Below are positions 33,045 through 42,489 of a DNA stretch of 42,489 bases, one piece after another (within the stretch, counting starts at the first letter, position 1; each line of letters begins with the position of its first letter). Source of the DNA: an uncultured Mucilaginibacter sp. (GTDB taxonomy: Bacteria > Bacteroidota > Bacteroidia > Sphingobacteriales > Sphingobacteriaceae); contig NZ_CAMLHX010000033.1 in NCBI RefSeq assembly GCF_946479965.1, positions 1 through 42,489 of the forward strand. The letters are read 5' to 3'. The translations under genes and the position numbers were made by a program. Under the pieces are notes generated by a model. It did no database searches. It saw only the letters and a list, made by a program, of their open reading frames with translations, and had not been told where the DNA came from.

Positions 33045-35444
33045 ATGCTGCAAAATTACCTGATAGTTGCCTGGCGAAATATCTGGAAACATAAGTTTTT
33101 CTCGCTCATTAATATCTTTGGCCTTTCTATAGGCATCTCGTTTACGTTGGTAATTGCTGTTTATGTATGGCAGGAATCAACCGTTAACAGCGAGTTGAAA
33201 AATGCCGACAATCAGTACATTATAAAAAGCAGTTGGAAAAAGGCAGGTCTTGGTTATGATTTTGCAACGCCTGCTGGCTTACCGCAAGCGTTAAAGCAAA
33301 ACTACCCGCACCTTATTGCCAATTATTACCATTGGGACGGAGTTACCTCTAATGTGTCAAAAGGGAATAAGGCTTTCCGCGAAAGCCTGCAGGTTGGTGA
33401 CAGCTCATTTATAAACATGTATGGCTTTAAGCTTTTGCATGGCGACGCGGCCACTGCATTAAATGATCCCTTTTCTGTAGTAATTAACGCTGAAAAGGCT
33501 ATAAAATATTTTGGCACAACAGATTGCGTTGGCCAAACGCTTACCATAGAAAGCTTTAAAGGCGATAAGCACGATTTTGTGGTTACCGGCGTACTGGCCA
33601 AATACCGCAAAAACTCGGTAACAAATGTGATCGAGCAAAGTAACAGCACCTTCTTTTTACCCGCGTTAGCTGTAAAGTTTTTGGGCCGCGACCTTGATAA
33701 CTGGGCCAACATAGGTATTGTTGGTTTGGTAGAATTGGAAGAAGGTGTTAAGCCACAAGATCTTGTAGGCCCAATGAAAACTCTTATTAAAGCAAATGCG
33801 CCTCCGCAAATTGCGGCAAATCTTAATCCTTACCTGGTTAACCTCCAATCCTTTTACCAACAGGATCCTATGGTTAAAAAAACGCTTTTTACGCTCACCT
33901 GCATCGCGTTATTTATTTTATTGATGGCGGTTATCAACTTTGTAAATATTTGTATCAGCCGCTCATCAGAGCGGATGAAAGAAATGGGTATCCGTAAGGT
34001 TCTGGGTGGCTTAAGGCAGCAGCTTATCGGTCAGTTTTTAGCAGAGTCAATACTGATGGTATTAATTGCGACGCTGTTGGCACCCGGTATTTACGTGCTG
34101 GCAGAACCCTTTTTTTCTGACCTTTTGGCTACCGAAATGACCGGGGTATTATCCTTCCCTTATTATTTTTACCTGGGTCTAATATTGTTTGCATTGGTGA
34201 TAGGGTTGATGGCAGGGTTGTACCCTGCTATGGTATTATCATCGCTAAAATCTATCGATTCGTTAAAAGGCAAGCGCGACCGGGTGAAAGACAATGTATT
34301 TTTCAGAAAGACATTGATCGTGTTTCAGTTTACCACGGCGGCGGTTGCATTAATAGCTGCTATAGTCATTTCAAAGCAGATCAATCTTTTCTTTGGGAAA
34401 AACTTAGGCTTTGATAAAGAATATGTGGTATACGCCCAGTTACCACGCAATTGGTCGAGGGTAGGCGTGCAGAAAATGCAGCATATCCGTTCTCAGTTGG
34501 CGCAATTAAACCAAGTCGAGTCGGTATCACTGTCATGGGAGATCCCTGACGGAAACAATAGCGGCCAAATACGCGCTTTTAAGGTCGGCGACAATGTTGA
34601 ACAGGCCTTTGCTGCCCAATTGATGATAAGTGATAACCAGTACGCTAAAACTTATAACATACCACTGAAAGCAGGTGAGTTCTTTAAACCGGAATATGTA
34701 CAATCAGACTCTGCCCTGGTAGTGATCAACGAGACGCAATCAAAAGCGCTCGGTTTTAAATTGCCTAAGGATGCGATTGGTAAACAATTTAGTACGCCAT
34801 TTAATCCTTCGTTTACCATTTGCGGCGTGGTAGCCGATTTCCAGTTCGGCCCTATGACCGGCGCGGTAATGCCTATGACGTTTATGAACGTTAACCAAAA
34901 CAACCTGTACCGCTACTTTTCAATAAAGCTTAAGCCCGGCAACACACAGGCAAATATTACAACCCTGCAAAAAAAGTGGGCCGAGTTGTTACCCGGCGCA
35001 CCGTTTGAGTACAATTTTATGGATGACGCGTTAGCCAAGCTTTATAAAACAGAATTACAATTAAAGAAGGCATCGTACCTGGCTACCGGTTTGGCTATTG
35101 TTATTGTGTTGCTGGGCGTACTAGGACTAATATCACTCAGTATTCAAAAGCGTGTCCGCGAAATTGGTATACGTAAGGTGTTGGGTTCTTCAATAAGCAA
35201 CATAATCCTGTTGTTTTTAAAAGACTTTTTGAGCGTTGTGGCGTTGGCCGGACTTATCTCGTGCCCGCTGGCTTACTGGATGATGAGTAGCTGGCTTAAT
35301 GGTTATGCTCATAAAATACCATTGAATGTTTTACCATTTGGCATATCGGTGTTATCGCTGTTAATTATAACAACGGTGTTGATAGCACTACAAACTATGA
35401 AAGCGGCGCTGGCTAACCCGGTGAAGAGCTTGAGGACAGAGTAA
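33045..35444 (+). CDS. FtsX/MacB-type ABC transporter permease
   Basis: This 799-residue membrane protein has a first span at about 20-42, a MacB-like periplasmic core domain (about 45-270) and a first FtsX domain of three spans with RSSERMKEMGIRKVLGG. A second periplasmic domain (about 430-660) and a second FtsX domain with KRVREIGIRKVLGSS follow. This duplicated layout is typical of Bacteroidota permeases that work with a separate ATPase to move lipoproteins, peptides or toxic compounds; no ATPase gene lies beside it. A TAGTTTTG at 32935-32942 matches TAnnTTTG and could be its promoter, with a leader of about 95 bases. Confidence 0.93.
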   Translation: MLQNYLIVAWRNIWKHKFFSLINIFGLSIGISFTLVIAVYVWQESTVNSELKNADNQYIIKSSWKKAGLGYDFATPAGLPQALKQNYPHLIANYYHWDGVTSNVSKGNKAFRESLQVGDSSFINMYGFKLLHGDAATALNDPFSVVINAEKAIKYFGTTDCVGQTLTIESFKGDKHDFVVTGVLAKYRKNSVTNVIEQSNSTFFLPALAVKFLGRDLDNWANIGIVGLVELEEGVKPQDLVGPMKTLIKANAPPQIAANLNPYLVNLQSFYQQDPMVKKTLFTLTCIALFILLMAVINFVNICISRSSERMKEMGIRKVLGGLRQQLIGQFLAESILMVLIATLLAPGIYVLAEPFFSDLLATEMTGVLSFPYYFYLGLILFALVIGLMAGLYPAMVLSSLKSIDSLKGKRDRVKDNVFFRKTLIVFQFTTAAVALIAAIVISKQINLFFGKNLGFDKEYVVYAQLPRNWSRVGVQKMQHIRSQLAQLNQVESVSLSWEIPDGNNSGQIRAFKVGDNVEQAFAAQLMISDNQYAKTYNIPLKAGEFFKPEYVQSDSALVVINETQSKALGFKLPKDAIGKQFSTPFNPSFTICGVVADFQFGPMTGAVMPMTFMNVNQNNLYRYFSIKLKPGNTQANITTLQKKWAELLPGAPFEYNFMDDALAKLYKTELQLKKASYLATGLAIVIVLLGVLGLISLSIQKRVREIGIRKVLGSSISNIILLFLKDFLSVVALAGLISCPLAYWMMSSWLNGYAHKIPLNVLPFGISVLSLLIITTVLIALQTMKAALANPVKSLRTE

Positions 35445-35449
35445 GTTGT

Positions 35450-35506
35450 AGAGTCAAGAATCAAGACAATCTTACTCTTGGCTCTTGATTCTTAACTCTT
35501 GACTCT
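35450..35506. repeat. Nested imperfect inverted repeat between convergent genes
   Basis: An outer pair (AGAGTCAAGA 35450-35459 / TCTTGACTCT 35497-35506) and an inner pair (AATCAAGA 35459-35466 / TCTTGATT 35483-35490) form a long stem. The 3' part also reads as loosely repeated CTCTTGA units. It lies between the convergent permease (+) and MarC (-) genes and may terminate both, although no strong T-run follows. Confidence 0.55.
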
Positions 35507-35508
35507 TT

Positions 35509-36090
35509 CTACAGCCCCGTATTATTCCTAAACAACTTAATAGCGATAGCTAACAATATAACCCCAAAAGCTTTTCGTAAAATTTCAATACCTCCGACGC
35601 CAAGCAGTCTTTCTATCCACTTAACATTTTTTAGCACGAGGTAAACAAACAGCGTATTGATAACAATGGCGGCTATTATATTCTGGGTTTCGTACTGCGA
35701 TTTAAGGGAAAGAAGTGTGGTCATGGTGCCTGCACCGGCAATTAACGGAAACGCCAGCGGAACAATAGATAATGTAGATGGCATGTTTTCATTTGCCTTG
35801 AAAAGATGGATACCCAGTATCATTTCCATCGCAATGATAAATATAACCAGCGAGCCGGCAATAGCGAACGATGCCACATCAAGACCAATGATATCCAACA
35901 TCTTCTCGCCTACCAGCAGAAAGGCAATCATGAGTACCAATACAGCCACGCTTGCTTTTTCTGACTCAACATGCCCAGCCCTCTGCCTCATCTCAATAAT
36001 TACCGGTACCGAGCCAACAATATCAATTATGGCAAACAGGATCATGGTGACGGAAAGTATCTCTCTAAAATCTAAAGCGAATGACTCCAT
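35509..36090 (-). CDS. MarC family integral membrane protein
   Basis: The product is 193 residues from ATG 36090 (MESFALDFREILSV), or 206 from ATG 36129, which adds a segment without similarity and reaches the terminator upstream. It has six membrane spans, with FAIIDIVGSVPVI in span 1, SLVIFIIAMEMILGI and PLAFPLIAGAGTMTTLL, all typical of MarC/YhgN. The function of the family is unknown; the name comes from a multiple-antibiotic-resistance locus but a transport role has not been established. A terminator separates it from the APC permease gene upstream. Confidence 0.92.
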   Translation of the reverse strand: MESFALDFREILSVTMILFAIIDIVGSVPVIIEMRQRAGHVESEKASVAVLVLMIAFLLVGEKMLDIIGLDVASFAIAGSLVIFIIAMEMILGIHLFKANENMPSTLSIVPLAFPLIAGAGTMTTLLSLKSQYETQNIIAAIVINTLFVYLVLKNVKWIERLLGVGGIEILRKAFGVILLAIAIKLFRNNTGL

Positions 36091-36130
36091 AACAAAGTGA
36101 TTTATTAAATATACACAGTAATTAGACAAG

Positions 36131-36158
36131 AAAGGCTCCCGATAAACCGGGAGCCTTT
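36131..36158 (-). terminator. Rho-independent terminator after APC permease gene
   Basis: Arms 36131-36141 and 36148-36158 (AAAGGCTCCCG / CGGGAGCCTTT) form an 11-bp GC-rich stem with a 6-base loop. It lies 11 bases past the APC stop on the minus strand. A five-T run also follows on the plus strand, so it could work in both directions. Confidence 0.85.
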
Positions 36159-36169
36159 TTAGAGAAATA

Positions 36170-37726
36170 TTATTCTACAAATTTAGGATTCGGCGGATCG
36201 TTGGCTGCGTCAACTTTTCCGTGGCGTACGTGTGAACGCTTAATAGAATATCCAAAATAAACAATAAAGCCTATTGCCATCCAGATAAACAAACGCAGCC
36301 AGTTATCTAAGCCCTCGCTACCCATCATCGCTAAACATATCAATGCTCCTAATGGGCAAACGATATAATAAAATGGCGTTTGAAAAGGGCGGACAATTTT
36401 GGGATCAGTTCTACGAAGAATAAAAATACCGATACATACCAAAACAAAGGCAAATAATGTACCTATGCTTACCATATCGCCAACAATACTATCCGGTATA
36501 AAGCCTCCAAATATAGAAACCATCACAAAAAACAACCATTGAGATTTATAAGGCGTTCTGAACTTAGGATGTAATTTAGAAAACACAGGCGGAATTAAAC
36601 CGTCAATACTCATGGTATAGAACACGCGGGTTTGTCCAAGCAACATCACCAGGATTACCGACGAGAATCCTGCTAAAATAGCTACCGTAACCAATTTACC
36701 TAACCAACCATAACCATGCATGGCAGTCTGTATAGCGTAGGTAACAGACGACTCCTTGCCTTGAACCAAAAAGTCTTTGTAAGATACCAATCCGGTTAAC
36801 ACATGCGAGAACAGAATATAAAGCAGGGTACAAAACGCTAATGAGATCAAAATACCCTTCGGCATATCTTTTTGCGGATTTTTTGCTTCCTGAGCCGCTG
36901 TAGATACAGCATCAAACCCTATAAAGGCAAAAAACACAACGCTTGCACCGCGTAATATTCCGAGCCAGCCATGATTAAAAGTATCAGCATAATTTACTAT
37001 GCCGGTATTTGTTTTAACAGTGCCCGCATCAGCCGGTATCATATAGGGTGTATGGTTAACCGGATTAATAAAGCTCCAACCTAAACCAATGATCATTAGT
37101 ACGATGGCTACCTTTACAATTACAATAACGTTGTTTACCGCTGCCGACTCCGCTGTACCTTTTATTAACAGTAAAGTAAGCATCAGCAAAATAAAAATAG
37201 CGGGCAAATTCACAATCCCGTGGGTACCGAGTTCGCTGGCATACATACCCGTGGTAGTGGTTGACACCTCAAAAGGTGAATGCGAGAGCGCGAAGGGTAT
37301 ATGGACGTTAAAGAATGTCTCCAGAAACGTATTAAAATACTGCGACCAGCCGATAGCAACAGTAGCTGCGCCCAAAGCATATTCTAATACAAGATCCCAC
37401 CCTATTATCCAAGCAATAAACTCGCCCATAGTAGCATATGAGTAAGTGTAGGCCGAGCCGGCAATAGGGATCATACTGGCAAACTCAGCATAGCAAAGTC
37501 CGGCCAGCGCACAACCTGCTGCTGCAATTAAAAAAGAGATGGTAACTGCCGGGCCCGCGTGTTGGCCTGCCGCTGCTGCCGTTCGAACGAAAATACCGGC
37601 GCCAATAATAGCACCAATACCCAGGGCGATAAGCGAGCCTACACCGAGTGTGCGCTTTAATGTTTTTTCCCCTTCCTTAGAAGCGGCCATTAATTGCGCA
37701 AGTGGTTTCTTAATAAATAGTTTCAT
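36170..37726 (-). CDS. APC-superfamily amino acid permease (cationic amino acid transporter-like)
   Basis: This 518-residue protein has about 12-14 membrane spans. Motifs include GVGSLIALGIGAIIGAGIFV (28-47, the unwound first span of APC carriers), YAEFASMIPIAGSAYTY (79-95) and FFAFIGFDAVSTAAQEAKNP (about 266-285), which match the YfnA/CAT group. It imports or exchanges amino acids. A TATGTTTG at 37756-37763 on the same strand fits a -7 element about 30 bases upstream of the start. Confidence 0.93.
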   Translation of the reverse strand: MKLFIKKPLAQLMAASKEGEKTLKRTLGVGSLIALGIGAIIGAGIFVRTAAAAGQHAGPAVTISFLIAAAGCALAGLCYAEFASMIPIAGSAYTYSYATMGEFIAWIIGWDLVLEYALGAATVAIGWSQYFNTFLETFFNVHIPFALSHSPFEVSTTTTGMYASELGTHGIVNLPAIFILLMLTLLLIKGTAESAAVNNVIVIVKVAIVLMIIGLGWSFINPVNHTPYMIPADAGTVKTNTGIVNYADTFNHGWLGILRGASVVFFAFIGFDAVSTAAQEAKNPQKDMPKGILISLAFCTLLYILFSHVLTGLVSYKDFLVQGKESSVTYAIQTAMHGYGWLGKLVTVAILAGFSSVILVMLLGQTRVFYTMSIDGLIPPVFSKLHPKFRTPYKSQWLFFVMVSIFGGFIPDSIVGDMVSIGTLFAFVLVCIGIFILRRTDPKIVRPFQTPFYYIVCPLGALICLAMMGSEGLDNWLRLFIWMAIGFIVYFGYSIKRSHVRHGKVDAANDPPNPKFVE

Positions 37727-37755
37727 GTTTAAATAAAAAGTCAGTTAATGTATCT

Positions 37756-37763
37756 CAAACATA
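37756..37763 (-). promoter_or_regulatory. Putative -7 element of the APC permease promoter
   Basis: The minus strand reads TATGTTTG, an exact match to TAnnTTTG, 29 bases upstream of the APC permease ATG. A TTTG at 37792-37795 on the same strand is too far for a standard -33 element. Confidence 0.5.
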
Positions 37764-37812
37764 CTTAATTTTCATTAAAAAAGTATCCGCTCAAACAGAT
37801 ATCTCATTAATG

Positions 37813-37844
37813 AAAAAGAGGAATCCAAATCAATGAATTCCTCT
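37813..37844 (-). terminator. Rho-independent terminator after hppA
   Basis: Arms 37817-37824 and 37837-37844 (AGAGGAAT / ATTCCTCT) form an 8-bp stem with a 12-base loop, followed on the minus strand by TTTTT. It lies 19 bases past the hppA stop. Confidence 0.75.
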
Positions 37845-37863
37845 CTCTTTTATATTGTTTGTA

Positions 37864-40101
37864 TTATATTTTTTTGTCGATTTTAATTACATGCGCGGTA
37901 ACCACCGGTTTGTTAAGCTGATGCTTCGCCATTGCTACAGTGGCTTTATTGGCATTTAAATGCGGCGCGATAACTAATGACACGATAGACATCAGTTTGA
38001 TCAAAATGTTCATTGACGGGCCTGAGGTATCTTTGAACGGATCACCAACAGTATCACCTGTTACTGATGCTTTGTGCGGTTCTGATTTTTTGTAGTGCAT
38101 CTCGCCGTTTATCTCAACACCTTTTTCGAATGATTTTTTAGCATTGTCCCATGCGCCACCGGCGTTGCTTTGGAAAATACCCATTAACACACCCGATACC
38201 GTTACACCTGCCAGCAAACCCCCCAATACTTCCGGACCAAAGGCAAAGCCAATGATTATAGGCGTGATCAGGGCTATAAGGCCCGGGGCAACCATCTCGC
38301 GGATAGAAGCTTTTGTAGAGATAGCCACGCATTTTTCGTACTCAGGTTTAGCTTTGTATTCCATAATGCCCGGTATTTCGCGGAACTGGCGGCGAACTTC
38401 TTCAACCATTGCCATTGCCGCGCGGCCAACAGCCGAGATACAAAGCGCAGAGAAGATGAAAGGTATCATACCACCCACAAATAAACCGGCTAAAACATCG
38501 GCCTTGTAAATATCAATATGCTCAATACCCGCAACACCAACAAAGGCAGCAAACAGCGCCAATGAGGTTAATGCAGCCGAAGCAATAGCGAAACCTTTAC
38601 CAGTTGCAGCGGTAGTGTTACCCACAGCATCCAAATTATCTGTACGGTGACGAACTTCGGGAGGTAACTGGCTCATTTCGGCAATACCACCGGCGTTGTC
38701 AGCTATCGGGCCAAAAGCATCAATTGCTAATTGCATAGCAGTTGTAGCCATCATACCTGCTGCAGCTATAGCCACACCGTATAATCCGGCGAAATGGTAA
38801 GAGCCATATATACCTGCTGCTAATACTAGGATAGGCAACACAGTTGATTCCATACCTATAGCCAAACCACCAATTATATTGGTTGCGTGACCGGTTGATG
38901 ATTGTTTGATAATGCTCAACACCGGGCGTTTACCCATTGCGGTGTAGTATTCGGTGATGATAGACATTAAAGTACCTACAATCAACCCCACCACAATAGA
39001 ACCAAACACGCCATTTTTAGTGAACACCAATGCACCTGCTTTTATATTTCCGCTTGCATCCAGATCACGTGTTAAATGCATAACGTCGTTAGGCAGCATC
39101 CATTGTACAATAAAATAAGTGGCTATGGCTGTTAGCACTATCGACGCCCAGTTGCCAATATTCAAAGCGTTTTGTACACTGTCCGTTTCGTTTTTAATGC
39201 GAACGAAAGCAGCACCAACAATAGAGAATATCAAACCTAAACCGGCTATTACCATCGGCAATAAAACCGGGGCTATACCGCCCATATTATCATGCGATAC
39301 AATTTCACGACCCAATACCATTGTAGCCAGCATTGTAGCCACGTATGAACCGAATAAGTCAGCACCCATACCTGCAACGTCACCTACGTTATCACCTACG
39401 TTATCTGCAATGGTTGCAGGGTTACGTACGTCATCCTCAGGGATACCTGCTTCAACTTTACCCACAAGATCGGCACCTACGTCGGCAGCTTTGGTATAGA
39501 TACCACCGCCAACACGCGCAAATAAGGCTATTGACTCAGCACCTAAAGAGAAACCTGCCAATACATCCAGCGCTTTAGCCATTGCTTCGCCGTTAACGTC
39601 GCCGCCAACGCTTGTAACGTACATGGTATAAAATAATATGAATAATGAACCCAGGCCAATAATAGCCAAACCGGCTACACCCAGACCCATTACCGTACCA
39701 CCTGTAAATGACACTTTTAATGCCTGCGCCAAGCTGGTTTTAGCCGCCTGCGTGGTACGCACGTTTGATTTAGTAGCTATACGCATACCCAGATATCCTG
39801 CGAAAGCAGAAAGGAACGCGCCAATTAGAAAGGATACTGCTATAACAGGGCTCGAGTTTTCTACTGTTGTACCACTCCAGGCCAGTAAAATTCCGGCAAC
39901 AACTACAAAATAACCCAAGATCTTCCATTCGGCTCTTAAAAAAGCCATTGCACCATCGGCAATGTAGCCTGAAAGTTCAGCCATCTCTCCGCTTCCGGCA
40001 TCCTGTTTGGTTACCCAGGCAGATTTTATGGCCATAAATAATATTCCCACCAGACCAAAAACGGGAATCAGATAAATTAAGTAAGTGTTCAAAAAATCCA
40101 T
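37864..40101 (-). CDS. hppA: Membrane-bound pyrophosphatase, K+-dependent ion pump
   Basis: This 745-residue integral membrane enzyme with about 16 spans couples pyrophosphate hydrolysis to pumping of Na+ or H+. Catalytic segments are [11 protein letters not shown] (208-218), [21 protein letters not shown] (221-241) and a third acidic region near 461-491 ([22 protein letters not shown]). [10 protein letters not shown] at 494-503 has Ala498 and Gly501 at the positions where K+-independent enzymes have Lys and Thr, so it should need K+. Na+ pumping is plausible for this class but cannot be decided here. An imperfect promoter (TTAATTTG, one mismatch) lies upstream. Confidence 0.96.
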   Translation of the reverse strand: MDFLNTYLIYLIPVFGLVGILFMAIKSAWVTKQDAGSGEMAELSGYIADGAMAFLRAEWKILGYFVVVAGILLAWSGTTVENSSPVIAVSFLIGAFLSAFAGYLGMRIATKSNVRTTQAAKTSLAQALKVSFTGGTVMGLGVAGLAIIGLGSLFILFYTMYVTSVGGDVNGEAMAKALDVLAGFSLGAESIALFARVGGGIYTKAADVGADLVGKVEAGIPEDDVRNPATIADNVGDNVGDVAGMGADLFGSYVATMLATMVLGREIVSHDNMGGIAPVLLPMVIAGLGLIFSIVGAAFVRIKNETDSVQNALNIGNWASIVLTAIATYFIVQWMLPNDVMHLTRDLDASGNIKAGALVFTKNGVFGSIVVGLIVGTLMSIITEYYTAMGKRPVLSIIKQSSTGHATNIIGGLAIGMESTVLPILVLAAGIYGSYHFAGLYGVAIAAAGMMATTAMQLAIDAFGPIADNAGGIAEMSQLPPEVRHRTDNLDAVGNTTAATGKGFAIASAALTSLALFAAFVGVAGIEHIDIYKADVLAGLFVGGMIPFIFSALCISAVGRAAMAMVEEVRRQFREIPGIMEYKAKPEYEKCVAISTKASIREMVAPGLIALITPIIIGFAFGPEVLGGLLAGVTVSGVLMGIFQSNAGGAWDNAKKSFEKGVEINGEMHYKKSEPHKASVTGDTVGDPFKDTSGPSMNILIKLMSIVSLVIAPHLNANKATVAMAKHQLNKPVVTAHVIKIDKKI

Positions 40102-40252
40102 ATAAATTAATTAGTTGTCATTTTATTTAGTCGGTTCCCCTATGCCACAGGGCTTTTAATTGGGTGTGCAAATTAAGAAAATTAATTTCTTTACAATACA
40201 CTGTCAATTATAAAGTTTTTTGATAGCTTAGAACTTTAAACAGCTGAACTTT
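40102..40252. promoter_or_regulatory. Divergent promoter region, hppA (-) / APC permease (+)
   Basis: These 151 AT-rich bases separate two divergent genes. On the minus strand TTAATTTG is one base from the -7 consensus and has a TTG 17 bases upstream, a possible hppA promoter. I see no convincing -7 element for the + strand permease. No operator-like palindrome of note. Confidence 0.35.
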
Positions 40253-41701
40253 ATGAGCAAAACAACTGATCAACCTAAACTAAAATCCTCTCTCGGCCTG
40301 TTAGATGGCACCATGCTGGTAGCCGGTTCCATGATCGGGTCGGGCATATTTATAGTAGCTGCCGACATTATACGCAATGTTGGCTCAGCAGGTTGGCTTA
40401 TTGCTGTTTGGTTAATAACCGGCTTCATGACATTAACTGCCGCCGTTAGTTACGGCGAGTTAAGCGCCATGTATCCAAAGGCCGGCGGGCAATATGTTTA
40501 CCTGAAAGAAGCCTATAATAAGTTTGTAGCATTTTTATATGGATGGAGCCTGTTCGCGGTAATACAAACCGGAACCATTGCAGCAGTTGGTGTGGCATTC
40601 TCTAAGTTTACAGCCTACCTTATCCCGGCGGTTAGCGAGGATAATAAGCTATTCTCCACCATGATCGGCTCATGGAACTTCAGCATCAGCGCGGCGCAGT
40701 GTGTATCAATTGTGCTCATCTGCTTCCTTACATTTATTAATACCCGCGGTGTAAAAAGCGGCAAAATCATACAAAACACATTTACCGTTACCAAACTGGC
40801 CAGTTTATTCGGCTTGATAATATTCGGTTTTATTATGCTAAAGGGCGACGTGTGGACCGCCAACTGGACCAATGCCTGGGATATCCATCAGCTTAACAAA
40901 GATGGTAGCGTTGCACCTTATACTATTGCTGCTGCTTTAGGCGCTGTTGCTGCCGCGATGGTAGGTTCTATTTTTAGCAGCGATGCCTGGAACAACGTAA
41001 CCTTTATAGCCGGCGAAATGCGTAACCCGCAACGTAATGTGGGGCTAAGCTTATTTTTTGGTACGCTGATAGTTACCGTTATTTATGTAAGCATTAACCT
41101 GGTTTATACCGGTGTATTGCCTTTGCTGGATATTGCCAATGCCGAAAAAGACCGCGTAGCGGTTGAGGCATCGCAGGTGATATTTGGTAATGTGGGCACG
41201 CTTATAATAGCCTTAATGATAATGGTATCTACTTTTGGATGTAATAACGGTCTGATCATGTCGGGCGCGCGGGTGTATTACACCATGGCGAAGGATGGCT
41301 TGTTCTTTAAACGTACAGGCACTTTAAACGAGTTTGCAGTACCGAGCTTTGGTTTATGGATACAATGCCTTATAGCTTGTATACTCTGCCTTAGCGGTAA
41401 ATACGGCGATTTGCTGGATATGATATCTTTAGTAGCAGTTATATTCTATATGCTTACCATTATCGGTATATTTATACTGCGCGCCAAGCAACCTAATGCC
41501 GAGCGCCCATATAAAGCATTTGGCTATCCGCTTTTACCGGCTTTGTATATAATTTTAGGTTTAGCATTTTGTGTTTTGCTGTTATTGTACAAACCACAAT
41601 ACGCATGGGGCGGTTTAATAATAGTTTTAGCAGGTGTGCCAATATACTTCCTGGCCAACCGTTACTTTAACAATGGAGAAGAAGAGGTTAGCAGCACTTA
41701 G
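40253..41701 (+). CDS. APC-superfamily amino acid permease (LAT/exchanger-like)
   Basis: This 482-residue protein has about 12 spans, with GTMLVAGSMIGSGIFIVAADI (19-39), the first unwound span, YGELSAMYPKAGGQYVYL (67-84) and FSSDAWNNVTFIAGEMRNPQRN (about 242-263), the pattern of L-type amino acid exchangers. It is distinct from the APC permease at 36170-37726. Its end overlaps the start of the PBP4-type gene by 29 bases. Confidence 0.93.
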   Translation: MSKTTDQPKLKSSLGLLDGTMLVAGSMIGSGIFIVAADIIRNVGSAGWLIAVWLITGFMTLTAAVSYGELSAMYPKAGGQYVYLKEAYNKFVAFLYGWSLFAVIQTGTIAAVGVAFSKFTAYLIPAVSEDNKLFSTMIGSWNFSISAAQCVSIVLICFLTFINTRGVKSGKIIQNTFTVTKLASLFGLIIFGFIMLKGDVWTANWTNAWDIHQLNKDGSVAPYTIAAALGAVAAAMVGSIFSSDAWNNVTFIAGEMRNPQRNVGLSLFFGTLIVTVIYVSINLVYTGVLPLLDIANAEKDRVAVEASQVIFGNVGTLIIALMIMVSTFGCNNGLIMSGARVYYTMAKDGLFFKRTGTLNEFAVPSFGLWIQCLIACILCLSGKYGDLLDMISLVAVIFYMLTIIGIFILRAKQPNAERPYKAFGYPLLPALYIILGLAFCVLLLLYKPQYAWGGLIIVLAGVPIYFLANRYFNNGEEEVSST

Positions 41702-42489
41702 TTTATTTTTATTGTGGGGATGCTCTGCGGCTTTCGCCCAGGCATCGTTACAGCAGCAAATTTCGGCTGCTTTTAACAAGCTGCAAACGGATGATCAATG
41801 CAAATATGGTACGGCATCGTTAACCGTACTGGATGCTAAAACCGGCGAGCAGGTATTTGCCGGCAATCCGAATGTGGGTATGGCACCGGGATCTACCATG
41901 AAAGTTGTCACCACCATTACCGCTTATAACCTGTTGGGTAGTAATTTTTCCTATCAAACACCATTTGGTTATACAGGCACCGTTACTAACGGAACTTTAA
42001 ACGGAGATATTATTATTAAAGGTAGCGGCGACCCAACCCTGGGCAGCTGGCGCTGGGCAACAACCAATCGGCCTGTTATATTGAATCAATTAGTTACCGC
42101 GCTAAAAAAGGCCGGAATCACTAAACTCAACGGAAGAATTATTGGCGATGACAGTTTGTATGGCACGCAGGTAATACCTGATGGCTGGATCTGGCAGGAT
42201 CTGGGCACCTATTACGGGGCGGGTGTTAACGCCCTTTGCTGGCACGAGAACCAGTTTGATATTAACCTGCGCACAGGTGCTGTCGGTTCGCCTGTTAGCG
42301 TGACCGGCTCAACGCCTGCAATGCCTTATCTTACTTTTAAAAGCGAACTAACCACAGGTGCCGCAGGTACCGGCGACCAGGCTTACCCGTATCTACCTAC
42401 CGGTTTAACCAATTCAATGTATTTACGTGGTACGTATGCTATTGATAAGGCTGAAAAGTCGGTTGCTACTGCTATCCCCGATCCTGCTT
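41673..42489 (+). CDS. dacB: D-alanyl-D-alanine carboxypeptidase/endopeptidase, PBP4 type (3' truncated)
   Basis: The first 272 residues are visible. ATG 41673 starts MEKKRLAAL, a signal peptide with likely cleavage after AFA (residue 22); the Cys within it is a poor lipobox. The catalytic SxxK motif is in PGSTMKVVTT (Ser-Thr-Met-Lys), followed by the family segments IIIKGSGDPTLG and YYGAGVNALCWHEN. The SxN and KTG motifs lie beyond the window. The enzyme trims peptidoglycan peptides in the periplasm. It overlaps the APC permease by 29 bases, suggesting coupled expression. Confidence 0.92.
   Translation, partial: MEKKRLAALSLFLLWGCSAAFAQASLQQQISAAFNKLQTDDQCKYGTASLTVLDAKTGEQVFAGNPNVGMAPGSTMKVVTTITAYNLLGSNFSYQTPFGYTGTVTNGTLNGDIIIKGSGDPTLGSWRWATTNRPVILNQLVTALKKAGITKLNGRIIGDDSLYGTQVIPDGWIWQDLGTYYGAGVNALCWHENQFDINLRTGAVGSPVSVTGSTPAMPYLTFKSELTTGAAGTGDQAYPYLPTGLTNSMYLRGTYAIDKAEKSVATAIPDPA

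Noticed and set aside
35657..36100. 147-codon plus-strand frame opposite MarC
   Set aside because: Shadow of the MarC reading frame; no domain, no promoter, and complete overlap with a well-supported gene.
38144..39913. Several plus-strand open frames of 77-126 codons opposite hppA
   Set aside because: They mirror the high-GC third positions of hppA on the other strand; compositions are odd (many Pro, Ser, Thr, Ile) and no start signal or motif is present.
1..42489. CRISPR arrays, tRNA/rRNA genes, transposases, prophage genes
   Set aside because: No regularly spaced repeats, cloverleaf-like segments, integrase/transposase motifs or phage structural genes were seen on either strand.

Overview
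The window looks like a chromosomal segment from a Bacteroidota bacterium, most likely family Sphingobacteriaceae and possibly a Mucilaginibacter or Pedobacter relative. This is inferred from four things: promoter -7 elements of the TAnnTTTG type, a DUF5606 protein, FtsX/MacB-type permeases of the large Bacteroidota form, and an exosortase-containing exopolysaccharide locus. No rRNA, tRNA, CRISPR array, insertion sequence or phage gene was seen. No gene-free stretch exceeds about 170 bases.

Region 1 (1-26876, all on +) is an exopolysaccharide/capsule locus. It opens with the end of a Wzc-like tyrosine kinase and a NusG-family (UpxY/RfaH-like) antiterminator. An AT-rich 13-bp hairpin follows, and then a nearly gap-free run of genes from 1269 to 27795. 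The run holds an AsnB-type amidotransferase, a Wzm/Wzt ABC exporter with a C-terminal cargo domain, and about thirteen recognisable glycosyltransferases (GT2, GT4, GT10, CgeB-like). It also holds two uncharacterised probable glycosyltransferases, two OafA-type membrane acyltransferases, a class I methyltransferase and an FkbM methyltransferase. A Wzy-like polymerase, an exosortase and a WcaF-like hexapeptide acetyltransferase close the set. Genes overlap or abut, often through ATGA, TTGA, TAATG or TAGTG junctions, and many starts are GTG or TTG. One gene (GT10) appears to start at ATT. A 34-codon micro-ORF sits between two ATGA junctions. The set suggests a long, heavily decorated repeat unit whose export is linked to exosortase-mediated protein sorting. 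No initiating phosphoglycosyltransferase, Wzx flippase or Wza is visible; these may lie upstream.

Region 2 (26884-28840): a CDF metal-efflux gene ends the + strand run at a strong bidirectional terminator. On the - strand are a cyclophilin and a DUF5606 protein.

Region 3 (29008-35444, +): guaA, a periplasmic-binding-protein-like lipoprotein, an RsmB-type RNA methyltransferase and a large FtsX-family permease.

Region 4 (35509-42489): on -, MarC, an APC permease and a membrane pyrophosphatase. On +, a second APC permease overlaps a truncated D-Ala-D-Ala carboxypeptidase (PBP4 type) that runs off the window. Regions 2-4 look like ordinary housekeeping DNA; the novelty lies in the exopolysaccharide locus.
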